Source: Balanoglossus misakiensis (Eukaryota > Hemichordata). From it: 64,000 bases of DNA. Shown one piece after another: positions 1-14,409 of this stretch. A model generated the notes under the pieces. It saw only the letters and a list, made by a program, of their open reading frames with translations, was not told the origin of the DNA and did not search any database. Location of the stretch: positions 13,330,001 to 13,394,000 of the forward strand of contig CM082584.2 in assembly GCA_040954595.2 (NCBI GenBank). Direction: 5' to 3'. A program made the position numbers and the translations under genes. Position 1 is the stretch's first letter; every line of letters begins with the position of its first letter.

Positions 1-676
1 TCAGGGTCATTTAATGGCCTGATTTGGCCATGTTATTGAAACTTTATGTATATGCATAGCGGGTAATCAAATAAAAGGAGAACAAACCCACATATATCAA
101 ACATTGAAGTTTGAAAAATTCTGATATATTTAGTGTAATAAATTTACTTTAATGGTATGGTCTTCCCGAGGAATTTCATTTTCTTTTCGCTGTTAAAATT
201 AATCAAATAATGTAATTCATAATTGCTGTAGTTTCTTACAAGAAAAAACTTTAACGCGATAAAATGTATCTTATACTGTATGCCTACTAGAACACGGTAA
301 ACATAAATATTGTGTGATTTGGCCTCACTGTGACAGGTGCCAAATTACAGAAGGTGAAAATACTTGCATCATTCTCATGCATCATTCTGTCAAAATGTAA
401 AAGAAGGAGGTGTATACACCACTTCATACACTAATAAATCTATCACACTGCCAACATTCAATACAACCATAAATATGTGTTCATATCAGTGACCTTTTTG
501 TCATTGTTTTTCAGTCATATACTGTGAAAGCAATCCATTTTAATCGGGCATTCAGTGGAAAGGTTATGCCTTGTGTTTTTGTTTACTTCTTGTAATATCT
601 GTCCCCCTAATCTGCTGAAATTGTAAGAACTTAGCCAAGTTAACATTCGAATTGAAGACTGACCAATGAAAGCTCG
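1..676. other. Intergenic, no gene seen
   Basis: AT-rich DNA in which I see no supportable exon on either strand. Its right end (about 660-690) carries two CCAAT-box-like sites in opposite orientations (CCAAT at about 662, ATTGG at about 683), which suggest a promoter for the candidate exon that follows. Confidence 0.4.
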
Positions 677-839
677 TTGCTGATTGGTTCAAGTCACCTG
701 GTCCACCTGGACCGTCATCCGGGCATTTTCGTAAAGGATTGCCACGTTGCTGCACTTGCACGAAGCCTGCGTTTTGCGGATGCGGAAAATTCAGCCATCG
801 ACAGAGTTTCTACAGTTTATTTTGCTGTGAAGGCGGCGG
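677..839 (+). other. Candidate first exon of an unidentified transcript
   Basis: This is a locally CpG-richer stretch directly after two CCAAT-like boxes. An open frame from the ATG at 677 runs to a good splice donor (GCGGCG|GTAAGT, cut after 839). The 54-residue translation does not resemble anything I recognise. No partner exon with a matching acceptor was identified before PET100 on the other strand. It could be a coding or non-coding first exon, or chance. Confidence 0.22.
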
Positions 840-840
840 T

Positions 841-1359
841 AAGTAAAGTCACAGAAGCAGACACAATTTCTCAATTATTGATCAGACACATGGGTTATGT
901 TGTGGCGAGTTACGGACAACTAAATAACTCCGACGTTTGTCCGACGAGCACTGAAAAAAGGACAGTGACACAGCTCGAGTCAATGCTTCCATGTGCTTTG
1001 TTCCATACTTTCGCGATAATCAACTTGAGATGCACGTTTTTAGACTAGTCTGTGTTGAAAGCCATGGCATATACAGATGTCTGACAATGTCAGAATTTAT
1101 TTTGCGAAGCATTGAAAAGCACACACAAAAAATATACAATTGCAATCTGTGTCTTCATGTGGTTCCGTCAAACTGACGCTGAAAAGGTTTATATAATCAT
1201 CAACAGTACTATCTGCCTCAGTAAATAGTCGCATTGACTAGGAAGTGCTGTACTCATAATTCAACTTTTATCATGAGTGTATATGTACAATGTTCGGTTG
1301 TTTTTTCATGATCTTTATTGTCCATGAAGTAGTCTGTTCACGGGTTGTGATAAAGGTTT
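841..1359. other. Intergenic / probable PET100 3' UTR
   Basis: No coding exon was recognised here. The right part lies directly downstream of the PET100 stop on the minus strand, so it probably includes that gene's 3' UTR. No convincing poly(A) signal was fixed. Confidence 0.35.
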
Positions 1360-2154
1360 TCATGTCTCGTCTTTATTCTGGTTGATTTTCTCTTTAAATT
1401 CTTCCAGTCTTGCTCTCTGTGGAGTAAGCAGAAATAGCTTCATGTCGCATATGTTATTATACAATGATAGGTGTTGTAATAGTGGCTGTTAAGTCATTGT
1501 GAAGGTGTGTGACACTTTTCCTTTTTCATGAGGCCACAGAAGTGAAAACTCTGTGATTGACAGATTGGTTGGATTTCTGGTTGTTATGGTTACTTTGGCC
1601 TCTTTGCACTGTGTTAAGTGACCATGAGCCTATGGTCCTCGAATAATGAGGTAACTTTGTTGATACCAACCTGTGCTAAATCTTCTGGTGGGAACAAGTA
1701 TCTCTGAAAAGAAAAACAAAAACACATACGGTTATTTCTTGTTTGAACTGGTAAATGACATTGTGTCAAATTCAATATTGGTATGACGTGGAGCATGTGA
1801 GGCCCGGCTATGGGTCCACATCGCTCCTGCTGTCATTTCTGTATGCTTGTCAGTAAAAGTTAGCCTTACAGACATAAAGAACGTGTCAATTACTTAGTTT
1901 TAATGACAACAATCAAGATGTACCCACCCTTCGTTTTGAAATGTAGTCTTCAAACCATTCTGGTTGATTAAAATAAAAGAACACTCCGACAGGAAAGAAT
2001 ACATACATGGTCATCTGTTTAGAAAAGAGAAATTATTAAAGTAAAAGCAATTACTAGTAGTTGATTCACATGTGATTGGTTGGCTACCAACGTAACTGGC
2101 CTACGTGCAGTGCGAACCACTTACCCGTGCAATTTCAAGCTTCCAACCTCCCAT
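1360..2154 (-). CDS. PET100: PET100 homolog, cytochrome c oxidase assembly factor
   Basis: Four tiny exons on the minus strand: 2154-2125, 2014-1928, 1703-1671 and 1416-1360 (stop). All junctions are phase 0 with GT-AG sites, giving 68 aa; human PET100 is about 73 aa. The protein begins MGGWKLEIAR, close to the human MGVKLEIFR start. A hydrophobic segment follows (MYVFFPVGVFFYF, about residues 13-25), then the family signature NQPEWFEDYISKRR (human NQAEWFEDDVIQRKR), then LFPPEDL and EEFKEKI (human WPPEKL, EEFKERL). PET100 is a small inner-mitochondrial-membrane protein needed for complex IV biogenesis. The exons are too short for ordinary ORF detection. An in-frame read-through of the third exon gives an ORF of its own with an unrelated tail, which splicing removes. 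The gene lies head-to-head with ISCA1. Confidence 0.9.
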
Positions 2155-2559
2155 CTTGCTGTTGAGTGTGTAAATTAAACTTTTGATTTTCACAATATAC
2201 AGTCCAAATAAATATCCCGTTCACAATACACGCAGTAGAACGTAGGTTTCAGAGAATCGGACTACATAACGTGTCGTCTGCCATTGACCTTGTGATGACC
2301 TCTGTGCGTCCGAATCGGAAACTACATAGTACACGGATTCGTCGAGAAAAGATTTCGTAAAAGCTTTTCGAAAATCTTGGGTTTAAGTTTTTATTAAATC
2401 ACCAAACAGATATGTAACATATAGATTATTTTTTAACTTAACGGAAGAAGAAGAGTTAGCTAGAAAACTAACTTAAAAACCCTGCATCGATTTCAACGAA
2501 TGCACAGTCTATTTATCGAGACACTGCTCATACGTAACTCGGTGTTTTTCTGGCCAGAG
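2155..2559. promoter_or_regulatory. Shared bidirectional promoter region, PET100 / ISCA1
   Basis: 405 bp separate the start codons of two divergent nuclear genes for mitochondrial proteins. CpG dinucleotides are more frequent around 2215-2345 than in neighbouring DNA, and no TATA box is evident next to either start codon. Transcription start sites cannot be placed from sequence alone. Confidence 0.6.
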
Positions 2560-3442
2560 ATGGCTGCGTTATCGGCGACTGTTCGAGCTGTTGGCAGGAA
2601 AAGACAGATTCCTCGGCGAGCTGCCCTTGTTTTGGTAAGATATTTCTTAAATTAACTTTCGTAGATTACACTTATAGACCGTAGTGGTAATTTTGATTGC
2701 ACAATGCATTTTTGTTGACGTTCAACGGTTCAAGAACGCCGGGTCAAGTTGCATAAGACTCGATGACCTTTCGAATTTTCCAATCGAACACCATTTGTGT
2801 ATGACTCGATCCCACACGTCCCCGTGGTGGGGATTCGTCTTTGCAGGAGCCATATTTTGGATGATTTTACATGGGTCTGTTTTCCTTTTCATAGACACAG
2901 GCAGCCGTCGGTAAAATTCAGTCACTGATGGAGACTAAACCGGAAGCCATTGCTCTCAAAGTGGGTGTCAAAACAAGAGGCTGTAATGGGCTCTCATATA
3001 CGTTAGACTTTGCCAAAGAGAAGCAAAAGTTTGATGAAGAAGTTTTACAAGACGGTAAGTCATGATTGTAGACTACTATTGATTTTTTTTATCTGTGAAT
3101 CTCCATGTTTAAGTTTCCCCCAAATCAGTAAATTGTATTGTAGATACATGTGTAATGTTAGCAATCAGCAACTTTGATGTTTTGTGCAATACAGCAAACC
3201 AATTAGGTGAACAATGATATTCGAACCAGAGTCCAATGTCAAGATGTTCAGTTCAAGATAATATAACAAATGTCTACTTTTTTTCTTTCCTAGGTGTACG
3301 GGTACTCATAGACTCCAAAGCTCAGCTATCGCTTCTAGGGACAGAAATGGACTATGTACAAAATAAACTTAGTAGTGAATTTGTTTTTAATAATCCCAAC
3401 ATCAAAGGAACATGTGGATGTGGAGAAAGTTTCAACATCTGA
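2560..3442 (+). CDS. ISCA1: Iron-sulfur cluster assembly 1 (ISCA1)
   Basis: Three exons: 2560-2634, 2895-3054 and 3294-3442, giving 127 aa (human 129). The start MAALSATVRAVGRKRQIP matches the family's short N-terminal mitochondrial targeting stretch. The A-type carrier core is nearly identical to vertebrate ISCA1: KVGVKTRGCNGLSYTL, LLGTEMDYV, LSSEFVFNNPNIKGTC and the C-terminal GCGESFNI. The three cluster-binding cysteines are present, one in RGCNG and two in GTCGCGESF. ISCA1, with ISCA2 and IBA57, is needed to mature mitochondrial [4Fe-4S] proteins. The introns (260 and 239 bp) are small and phase-consistent (0, 1). The gene is divergent from PET100 and convergent with R3HDM4. Confidence 0.97.
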
Positions 3443-4085
3443 CCTCTGTGGTTTTCAGTGTGAAGTCTGAGTTACTGCATGGATATTTACAAGCATTCTT
3501 TGAATTGTGTGTCTTGAAGACAGACAAAATGGTTACGTTTACCTCTGGAAAACCACAAATAGTTGCAAAAGCAAGATTAAGAACAGATTGTATTTGTGTA
3601 CTGGTAAGAAAGTGACAATAAACGGGTACCTGTGATCTGTGGAAATATTCACAAGCAAAGTCATTGATCAGTTTCTGTGGTAACTTCGTTTTTGGTCAGT
3701 TGTGTCACCTAATCATTGTCATTTTTTGAAAATATTAAACATGTCTGATATTAAAAAGTATGTGAAGTTTACTTTTAAAATTAAATGCCAGGAAATGTAT
3801 TTTAGACTGATGATTTTCATGTGCATGCACATTTTGTATTTTTTTTTTTAAGAAATGAAATTGGAACTTGTTTATTCACTAAATCCTGCAAGCGTACAAA
3901 ATTGGAATGTTATTACATGCACTGGTGATAGTCATGCAAGTCTTGTTGCTGTGAACTGTTCTAGTATTACTTTGAATTATATGGCAAATACTGGCTAGGC
4001 GTGTTGTATGGAATTTCTTTTAGTCAGATTCATTGGCCTTTTTGCCAGCTCAACCTGTGCATTATGTACATTTTGTAAATTTAAC
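3443..4085 (+). other. ISCA1 3' UTR
   Basis: AT-rich, non-coding sequence between the ISCA1 stop and the AATAAA at 4086-4091. An earlier AATAAA-like site near 3613 could give a shorter UTR. Confidence 0.6.
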
Positions 4086-4101
4086 AATAAATGTATTTAT
4101 T
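4086..4101. terminator. Back-to-back poly(A) signals (ISCA1 + / R3HDM4 -)
   Basis: The 16-mer AATAAATGTATTTATT carries AATAAA on the plus strand (4086-4091) and AATAAA on the minus strand (complement of 4096-4101). It is a near-perfect palindrome between two convergent genes, placed where both 3' UTRs would plausibly end. Confidence 0.6.
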
Positions 4102-5419
4102 GAGTAGAACTTTATGTTTTGCACAATGATTGGTATACAGACACTTTTTTAGGTACACATATGCCAACTTCATTTATTGAACGAGCAGTAAAATTCAGTT
4201 ACACATCAAGTAGATTGTTAATTATACAATTATTGACACAAATTATTCAGTTACAGCAATTCTTCATAACTCTACCCGGACAGAATTTTTTTATGACAAA
4301 CTCAAGTGAATGGTATCATAGCCATGGCTTGGCATGATCAATATTTCATAGTTCCATTACAAACAGCAATTACTGGCAATAATCTCTACAGCGCTGAATC
4401 AGAGAATATTCTCATGATTTAGATGTGATACATGAGTACAATGTCATCACTGGTTAACTGGTCCACAACATGACTGAAACATCTTTTGATGAAAACATTG
4501 ATAAAAACACCACTTCACAGAGAATACTCAATATAAGCATTGTGGCTAGGATGACAATGCATTGCATTTCACACCAAATACAATTGTCAATAGAATCATA
4601 ACTTGTGACAACCCTTCACATCAAGTACATATACATGTATTAACTTTAATTTTTGAGCATTGATGATCCACTCTGTCATGTCAACGCACTAAGAATTGCG
4701 ACTGCTCAGGGAAGTGCTGATATGAATAATGCCCCTGTATTAGTTTATGTAGTATGGACAAATTGACATCACTACAGCAGGTTGAGCTGTTATATACACC
4801 AATACAATACATTCACTAAACAACTTTCTCAAACATCACGATGATGTTGAAATGAAATCCAGCAGAAAGATATAGTCCTTCAACTGGTACAACTTTCAGA
4901 GTAGCTATTATGACAACCAATCAAGATGATAAACTGATGGTTGATATGTTGAGATAATGTTCACAAAAATAAACTCTGTATTTGGCCTCAGAAAATTGAT
5001 ATTCAGGCCTAATCTCTCAATACTCTGATCAAGGCAGAATATGAAATGTTATATTTCAACATTTTAAAAAGATAAAAATAAAAATAATGCCAATTGATAT
5101 TCTCTCATAGATCAAGTCAGAACATGAAAATGTTATATTTCAACATGTTGTTTTACAAGGAGAAATCATTTGTTCACTCCGAAAAAAATATATAATGCCA
5201 ATACATGTATATTTCAGATCGATGTTGAATATTAGAGTCCTAAAATATTGTTGATGCCATGCAAGGTTTTGACCCCTCTCCACTCCGAGGAAGACTGGTA
5301 AACTTGGTCTTTGATTAAATAATGAAATGATCAATATGTGTCACACAACAAAAATTTAACATTGTTTTAATAACTTTTACATGATGTGATGTGGAGACAG
5401 ACGATCTTTAGAGAGTCTG
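4102..5419 (-). other. R3HDM4 3' UTR
   Basis: About 1.3 kb of non-coding AT-rich DNA downstream of the R3HDM4 stop (minus strand), up to the shared poly(A) site. It includes two TACATGTA palindromes (4632, 5202). No exon was recognised. Confidence 0.5.
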
Positions 5420-7552
5420 TTAACTAAATCTTTCAAGGTATTCCGAAAGTTTGACATCAGGTGGTAGGAATTCCTTCCTGTTGTTGACGACTTCAGTGTG
5501 ACGGGTTCCTTCATAGTCAGCACCTAATGGTGTAAGCAAAAAAAACCCCTTAATTTATAGTCCATGCAAACGTTCACAGAAAGACAATCCCAACAATACA
5601 ATTCCATTCTATCCGACTATGTGAGAGTATCCTGGATGTACACTTACTCATGGAATGTAGGTCCAAATATTGAGACACAGCATGCAGCAGTAACCTATCA
5701 TAACTGCTAGGCAGTACAGCAACATACATAGAGTCTGGATTCATTGTGAACCAAGACATAAGCTCATCCTCCAACATCTCCAAAGTTCCCTGCAATATGC
5801 AAATGAATTTAAACCAATGTTATTTTGAAATGGGTAGCTATTGAAAGCAAATTACATGTATGTACATGAACAACATTAAACGTGAATGAGAAAACTTGTT
5901 CTGGTTAAAAATGAAACTCAAAACCAAGCATACCTTTGGCAGATGTCTTCTGTGCAACAGAGCTTTCAGTTTTGGACTGATGCGCTTGAAACACTCTTCT
6001 GGAGTGAATGCTGGATGCTCTGAAAAATATGAAAATAGACAGTAAATTGAACTGTTGGACTTTCTTGCCATGTGCAAACTACAACATACATGAAACGTTG
6101 ACTTTCATGATGAAATTTCTAACCTGAGCGCTTATCCATTACTGCACCTTCTTCACTATCTGTCTTCTCGTCGTCTCTCTCCTTGGGCACATCTTCCCTC
6201 CTGCCTTCAAGGTTACGCAGAAAGATTTCCTGCTCCTCTTCGGGGTGATTTATGAAATCATTCCAAATCTAGAATTAATTGTAAAACAGGGTCATCAGGA
6301 CACACAGAGTGTGCCCCTCTGGGTCATCAGAGCATATGACATGCCCCTCGCCTCATTACTCATTTTTTCCCCTCGAGTAATGACAAACAAATCTTCAATG
6401 AAGTGCAGAAACCTAGCCTGAAGAAGAGAAAAAAACATTCAGATGTAATGTCTCACGGGTTTGAAATTAGGTCACCAAACATTATTGCAAGGCTTAAATA
6501 TTAGTTCCCTATTCTGATAACCAGGTCACATTGTCGCAGCGAAGTTGTGATTTTTAAGCATATAGGTGTTCTATGTCCAAGCTGTTTATTCCATCACAGA
6601 GGATGGAACACAGAGCTGTCACACTCTGGTAGATCACTCACTTACCTCCATACTTTCTTCATCTGTCAGGAGTTCACCAAACACAGTCTGACTGGAGCCC
6701 ATGAAATCATGAATGTTGACTTCACCAAACTCCTCATAATCCACCATATCCAAGAGAAAACGTGCTGATGGGAAAAAGGTAACAATAAACATTCAAGCAT
6801 TTCTTTTATTCCAAATAATTAGTGATATGTAGTAACTAGTGATATACATGTAGTATTAAAGGGAGGATGTGATAAAATTTTCACTCACTGTTTTCATATC
6901 TGCGAGCATGTTTGTACCCCTTTTCCTTCATGAACGTTTGTGGTCGAGGTGACTTTGGGGTGTATTGCTTACGACTCTTGGGTGACTTGGGCGGAATTGG
7001 TATAGAGTCACTATGATCATGATGCTCTATCAATCTGTGGAGTTATCAGATGTGTTTCACTGTCATTACAAACATACATATGTTCATCACTTCATGAAAG
7101 GGGTGGGTGTGTCTGTGATAGTTTTCCACTATGTATTCTAGGTCAGTTGTATGTATTTAACATTTTATAACAGTTATAATGTAGACAGATCCTATTAACA
7201 TTACAAAGGCAAGGTCAACAAACTATCAGACAGATTTCATGTAATTAAGGGCTTTCACTGTGTTTTTGAGGGGTGATCTTGTATCCCCAAAAACGATCCA
7301 ATGCACAGCCCTCAAATCCAAATATACAGAAAGGTTCATGTAATTATCATGCGAAAACAAGTAATGATGTCGTCGACGACGCCGTCGTTTGCAATAAATT
7401 GTGCAATCGCATCCTTATTCTCATCACATATTCCAAGACGATAAACAACATTTTCCGCCAAGTTCAAGAAAGGCATCAAACACAACTCACCCGACGTCGT
7501 TACCGATCTCTCCGTTTGTCATGTAGTCATCTTCGACTTTTTGCACGCCCAT
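5420..7552 (-). CDS. R3HDM4: R3H domain-containing protein 4
   Basis: Seven minus-strand exons: 7552-7491, 7034-6889, 6764-6646, 6268-6124, 6019-5934, 5789-5648 and 5523-5420 (stop), giving 267 aa (human 268). Recognisable family blocks are ARRYENTRFLLDM, IWNDFINHPEEEQEIFLRNL, EHPAFTPEECFKRISPKL and the R3H-region stretch LLLHAVSQYLDLHSMSADYE. The C-terminus FLPPDVKLSEYLERFS matches the human FLPPGLLLSAYLEQHS. I chose the start at 7552 because it has a good Kozak context (AAAATGG) and gives the family's usual length. The frame is open upstream to a Met at 7690, but that extension looks unlike the family. R3H domains bind single-stranded nucleic acid; the role of this protein is not established. 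It is divergent from ATP6V0B. Confidence 0.93.
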
Positions 7553-8031
7553 TTTGTTAATATTTTCCCGTTGACACCGGTACTTCCGCCAAACGTCGTC
7601 GGTAAGTGCTCTCTTTCGGCCGCAGATATATACACGTCGTCGTTCGCTGTTGCCTGACGTCTTTGGTGAATAGGCTATTCCAGCTGTCATTTTCCATCCC
7701 TCTGAATTAAATGTTTATAGATGTATTCTACCCCAAATAATGACAGTGACACTGATTATTTTTACTATACATAATTTCCAACAAAAGACAAAAGCTTGCT
7801 TAAATTATTTTATTTAAAAAAATATTTGAATTTTCAATCCCACTCACTGCCGTTCCAAATATCATCTGACTTCCCACCATAATGATAAACAGAGCTTCAA
7901 GAGGTGAGATCCAACGAACACACGGACGTAAGGTCACCTGACCATTACGGTATCATTTTGGAATAAATTTTCAAGGCGATGTTTTCCTGATTTCTTTGGA
8001 TTTTGGACGTTTTTCTCGACATCGAACCATC
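7553..8031. promoter_or_regulatory. Shared bidirectional promoter region, R3HDM4 / ATP6V0B
   Basis: 479 bp lie between divergent start codons. The part next to R3HDM4 (about 7350-7640) is rich in CpG (repeated CGTCG and GACGTCG) compared with surrounding DNA. An AT-rich centre follows at 7780-7840. Confidence 0.55.
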
Positions 8032-9926
<1,895 letters not shown>

Positions 9927-11717
9927 ATTGCACAACCGTCAAAAAACTCTGAAGTCGGCAAGAAGAAACTTCAAGAGAAATGAAGATATAATAATTTGTA
10001 TCATGTCATTGACTGTCCCACAAATCAATGTATACATTCCCTAGTGACAAACTTGATCCAATCCTTTTATGTTGACTGGGCCAAACCTGCAGAAATGAGC
10101 TGCTGGATTGACCGCAGTGTGCAATGGTTTTGTTTGGCAAATGTGCTGTAGACATATTGCATTCACACGTATACAAAGCTGCACATTTTGTGATATTTGT
10201 TCAGCCACTGTCATGTACATACAGAACACTTAAGTAAATGACAGGCATAAAACCACATACTACAGTCCGACTGCCAATTTTGGTACCTAATAATCAGACA
10301 TATTTTGAAAAGATTTGATTTACAACTCTCCGCTTTGTCCAGATGATAATTTTCTACCTTAAAACTCGGCCTCTGGTAGAGGTGTCAGCCCTCATGTCAT
10401 TACACCCTTTCAGACACAGGTTTCTGGTAACAATATTTCTAATCCATGACAAAGATTTCTTCACCACTAAAAGAAAAAAGTTTTGAAATCGGCCATTTTG
10501 TTGATTTCTGTGTTCAGCATTTCCAATCAGTCGCTCCATTTTGTGTGTGGTTTGTTTTCTTATTTTCATATCTGCTTTGCGAATGTTTACTGTCAGAACG
10601 GACAGTTCTTGTACAAACGTTGGGAAAAGGGGAAAATGGTGCAGTTAAGTTGTGATCCAATCAAGGAAAAGCTAAATCATAGCAGAAAATATGCCAAGAT
10701 TTGAACAGCGTTTAAATCAGTAATGAAATTGTAAGTCTAACCAATAAATGAGTAAGAATTATTTTTGATAGTTTAGGCTCAATGTATAGAGAAACATTTA
10801 AATATTAATCTAGTTGTATTTAATATAAGTATATGTAAGGAGTCGCATTGATAGCATTATTAATGTTTTGCGTTAAAATTGCCGTTACATTTCAGTGCAA
10901 GATGTAAGTTAACATTTTTTTGAGGTGCCGCGCTGCAAAGGAAAACAATGCGTTTGAAGTGCAGGTTGTATTCAGTTTATGGTCGTTCAGGTCACTTTGA
11001 ACTTGAAACAGGCTGTGAATGTTGCAAATTCTCGCTTCTGTTGCCTTTTAGTGGTCGGACATGCGTACATACATGTGAACGTGTTACAATTTGGAGAAAG
11101 AAGGAAGGACATATCCGCAAAACACGACAACAAACAGAAGTTTATGAAACACAGTGCTCTGAGGAATGACCTGACCTGCAATGCATTTTTGATTGGTCGC
11201 TTTCTCTTTCAACTCAGTCATCAAATATGCGCACAGCAGGTGCACGAGTGCTGTAACCTGCAAGAGCCCTTGAAAGATGCTCTATGGGTTAGGGTTAGAG
11301 ATGTGTTTTGTTGGTGAAATGTATCCCCCCCCCCCTCTTCATCAGTTTTACTTCTTTTGTTTTTATGAGTGCTAGGACAAGTTTACCCAGTACTGGTGGG
11401 TTGTGTGTAGCTGTAGGATTGTAATAGGGAGACGTATTGATAACTTTCTTAGGTTAGCAAGTGACTGCACGCTAACATTTGACATAGAATGGAGAGATCT
11501 TTCCCATGAAATCTGTGTCAAATTTCTGTTGTCACAGAGTGTGTGATCAAGAATTAGGATCCTGTACCAAGGAATCGGCAATATGTGTAAATATTTTGCA
11601 TGTGAATGTCATTATGACTAAAGTTGTGTCCCCTTCAGAGGTAATAGAGCTATATTGTGTATAGATTTGTGAGGAATGAATAGAACATGTATTGTGAAAG
11701 TCTTATGTGACAATAAA
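9927..11717 (+). other. ATP6V0B 3' UTR
   Basis: About 1.8 kb of non-coding sequence up to an AATAAA at 11712-11717, followed by T/G-rich DNA. It contains an 11-C tract at 11325-11335 and two adjacent TTAGGG units near 11288 (too few to mean anything). The open frames at 10.9-11.3 kb have no splice or family support. Confidence 0.5.
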
Positions 11718-12427
11718 CATGTTGTAAATGAAAGTTTAATGTCTTGGCCTTGTTCATGTGTATTCTCCCATGTTTATTCATATTTTGGATTATTAAAATT
11801 TGTAACATAATTCAAAGAATTGACAACAAGTATAGAGTAAAAAATCAAGTCTTACTTCACAGCTATGAAATATGAACATGCACACACAATCATGTAGAAT
11901 ATAAAAAAATCCAAATACTCAAAACCTTTATCAGGATTTTTTATAGGCATCATGTGATATAAGGTCATAAATTCTTCTCAAATAGCCATCTGTGCAATGT
12001 ACATTGTATGGTGTTTGTTTAGAAATGCATGTACAGCGTCACACATATTCCTGTAATGGTAATGGAATAAAACATTCAATATCTGAAAAAGACTATTTTC
12101 ACTAGTACTCTGTTTTGCATGCACATAGCAGTTTTCTACTGTCTATGATTGATCTTTACATGTAACTGTGCGAAGTGCATTATGATTACGCACTAAAACA
12201 CTTTGCTTCATACGAAACGAAGGTTGACATAGATATAACATGCCTCACATGTACTGATGGTATATTAGCATCTAATAATAGCTGACACCTGTTTTCCAAA
12301 GCCTTGCTAAAAACAGACACCTACATGCACATAGAGATATCTGAAATTATTACTGACAACTACATCTGAAAAGACACTTTTAGAAGAACAGACATGCAGA
12401 CAATCGTGCATTATAAAGTAACAAGCT
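11718..12427. other. Intergenic between convergent genes
   Basis: AT-rich DNA without recognised exons, between the poly(A) signals of ATP6V0B (+) and the first PLPPR-like gene (-). One TACATGTA lies at 12157. Confidence 0.5.
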
Positions 12428-14409
12428 TTATTTAATACCGTATAGATAAAAGTCAATTTGATTGACACAATTTAAGACAACACCACAGTGCATTAATAAT
12501 GCATTTACAGTACATTGATCTACGATACAAATTATATGTAAAAATACCATTGTAGTCAGTACCATACTTTGAGGTTACATACCATTCTCACATTGTAAAT
12601 TAAAGCATCATCATCTCTATAATGGTAAACTAGATGTTTTCCAACTGTGAAGCACCTAAATATATGGAAACATGTAGCAGGAAGATTATAAAGAATATAT
12701 CACAACAATCAAAACCAATGTAATGTTCATGGGAAAGAAGAATATTGTGAATGTGATGAACTTGATAATCTGGATAATATCATGAGCCCCAAATGAAATC
12801 TTAAGCCATGCTCCTGGTTACATTTCCACAGATATGTAAATTGAGTATATAAAACTTAGAAAAAAATTCCTAAAGAGGGTTAAATACGGAAAAGTTACAA
12901 TTTCATGAACTAACATCAAGTAAATAATTATATAATGATAAATCTTAAATGTACCACAAAATGGTATTTACCTCTTGGGTAGGAAACCTTGGAGTTTGTC
13001 AGGATGCAAAAATGAAGGAAATAAAATGATAAAGTTTCAAGATTAGCACTGTACAGAATTATTAGAAATAAAATATTTGAATGAAGTTTTGAATAAACCA
13101 GTACAATGATACACATATGAAAATTAGAACTAAACAAGCATCCACATTTCATTTGAAATGATGATAATGTGAATATTTTTACTGCAAAAATATCACACTT
13201 TGGGATTTCTGTAATACTATGTTGAGATTAACATTATGGAATTATTTTTCAGATGAGCTCTGAAAATATTTTAATACTGAAATGTTAGAAAGAAATGAAT
13301 TTTAATGCTGCTGTCTATATTGCATACAGTGTAAAATTAAAGTTCTACCCATACATTTAATAAATTGAATTAATGCTGATTACTGAATGCTTAAACAACC
13401 ATGGTATTTATTTATTTGTCATATGCTGGGTGAAACCATGGTAACATGTTGTTTGGCGCTGACCAGTATACATGTATTTGAATCTGTTAGGATTTCTCTG
13501 TTAGGGTCTTCTAACCTGGAGGAATTAAAACAGAGAAATCTTTGAAGTTGAGGTTTTGTGGACATTTCAGGAAATTGTAGGTCTGTATTTATGGACGGGA
13601 TGGAACCCATGATTTTCCTCACCATTTCAAATGAAAGGTTTTATGCATTTGTGAAGTTTTTTCTACAAAGCATGGATTGTACAGGATGCTGCGTGGGATG
13701 GGAAAATGGGGTTTATGTACAAAAACCTAACAGATCACATGTGGATTTTAGGGATTGGTCGGGTAAGATCAGGAATTGGAAGACAAACAAACACATACAT
13801 GTATACAGAAGTATTATTTAAAATATACTATTTGATTTCAAATTTTCATTTGACTTTAACATTTCTGCATTTTTATCATCATTGCATAGAGGATTATATG
13901 GAATGTTGATGCTCCAAAAAACTCTGTGACCTCAAAACTGATCCTAAAATAATCTTTGTAACATGCATTGTGTACTGGCTATCTTGGAAAAGTATACTTC
14001 ATACTTTCGATTTCTCAGTAATTGCGATATACCGAGATGTCAAACATTTAAGAATTAAAGCCTGAGGAAGTGTATATCTGATATAAATGGTGTAAAAGTT
14101 ACTTCTGAAGACGGATGTTTATTTTAAAGTACATGCAAATAGCATAACTGGTGCTGAAAGCTATGGCGAGACAGACATTTTTGGTTTTAAGAGCACAAAA
14201 CAGTGTCTGCTTTGGACATTACATATCGGCATATTCTGTGGTTGCAGCTGGCATTATTGCTTTTAATAATACTGTAATTTTAAGATGAAAAGCCACTGTG
14301 TAATATACAAAATTATTTATGTTTTTATTAATGTTGGCTTAGGGATGTTATTGGATCATTCACATGGCTATTATGGATTATATCTTCAGATAGGCCAACT
14401 GAGGATTTG
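12428..14409 (-). other. Probable 3' UTR of PLPPR-like gene A
   Basis: Non-coding, very AT-rich DNA downstream of the gene A stop. A minus-strand AATAAA (complement of TTTATT at about 12429) is a candidate 3' end. The 13.4-13.9 kb open frames show no family or splice support. Confidence 0.4.

Noticed and set aside
1614-1796. 60-aa minus-strand ORF as a separate gene
   Set aside because: It is PET100 exon 3 (1703-1671) read through both flanking introns; the spliced form matches the family, the read-through ends do not.
7491-7690. Longer R3HDM4 N-terminus starting at 7690
   Set aside because: The added 46 residues do not resemble the family, and the start at 7552 gives the expected length (267 vs 268 aa) with a good Kozak context.
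11286-11298. Two adjacent TTAGGG units, telomere-like
   Set aside because: Only two copies inside a 3' UTR; far too few for an interstitial telomere tract.
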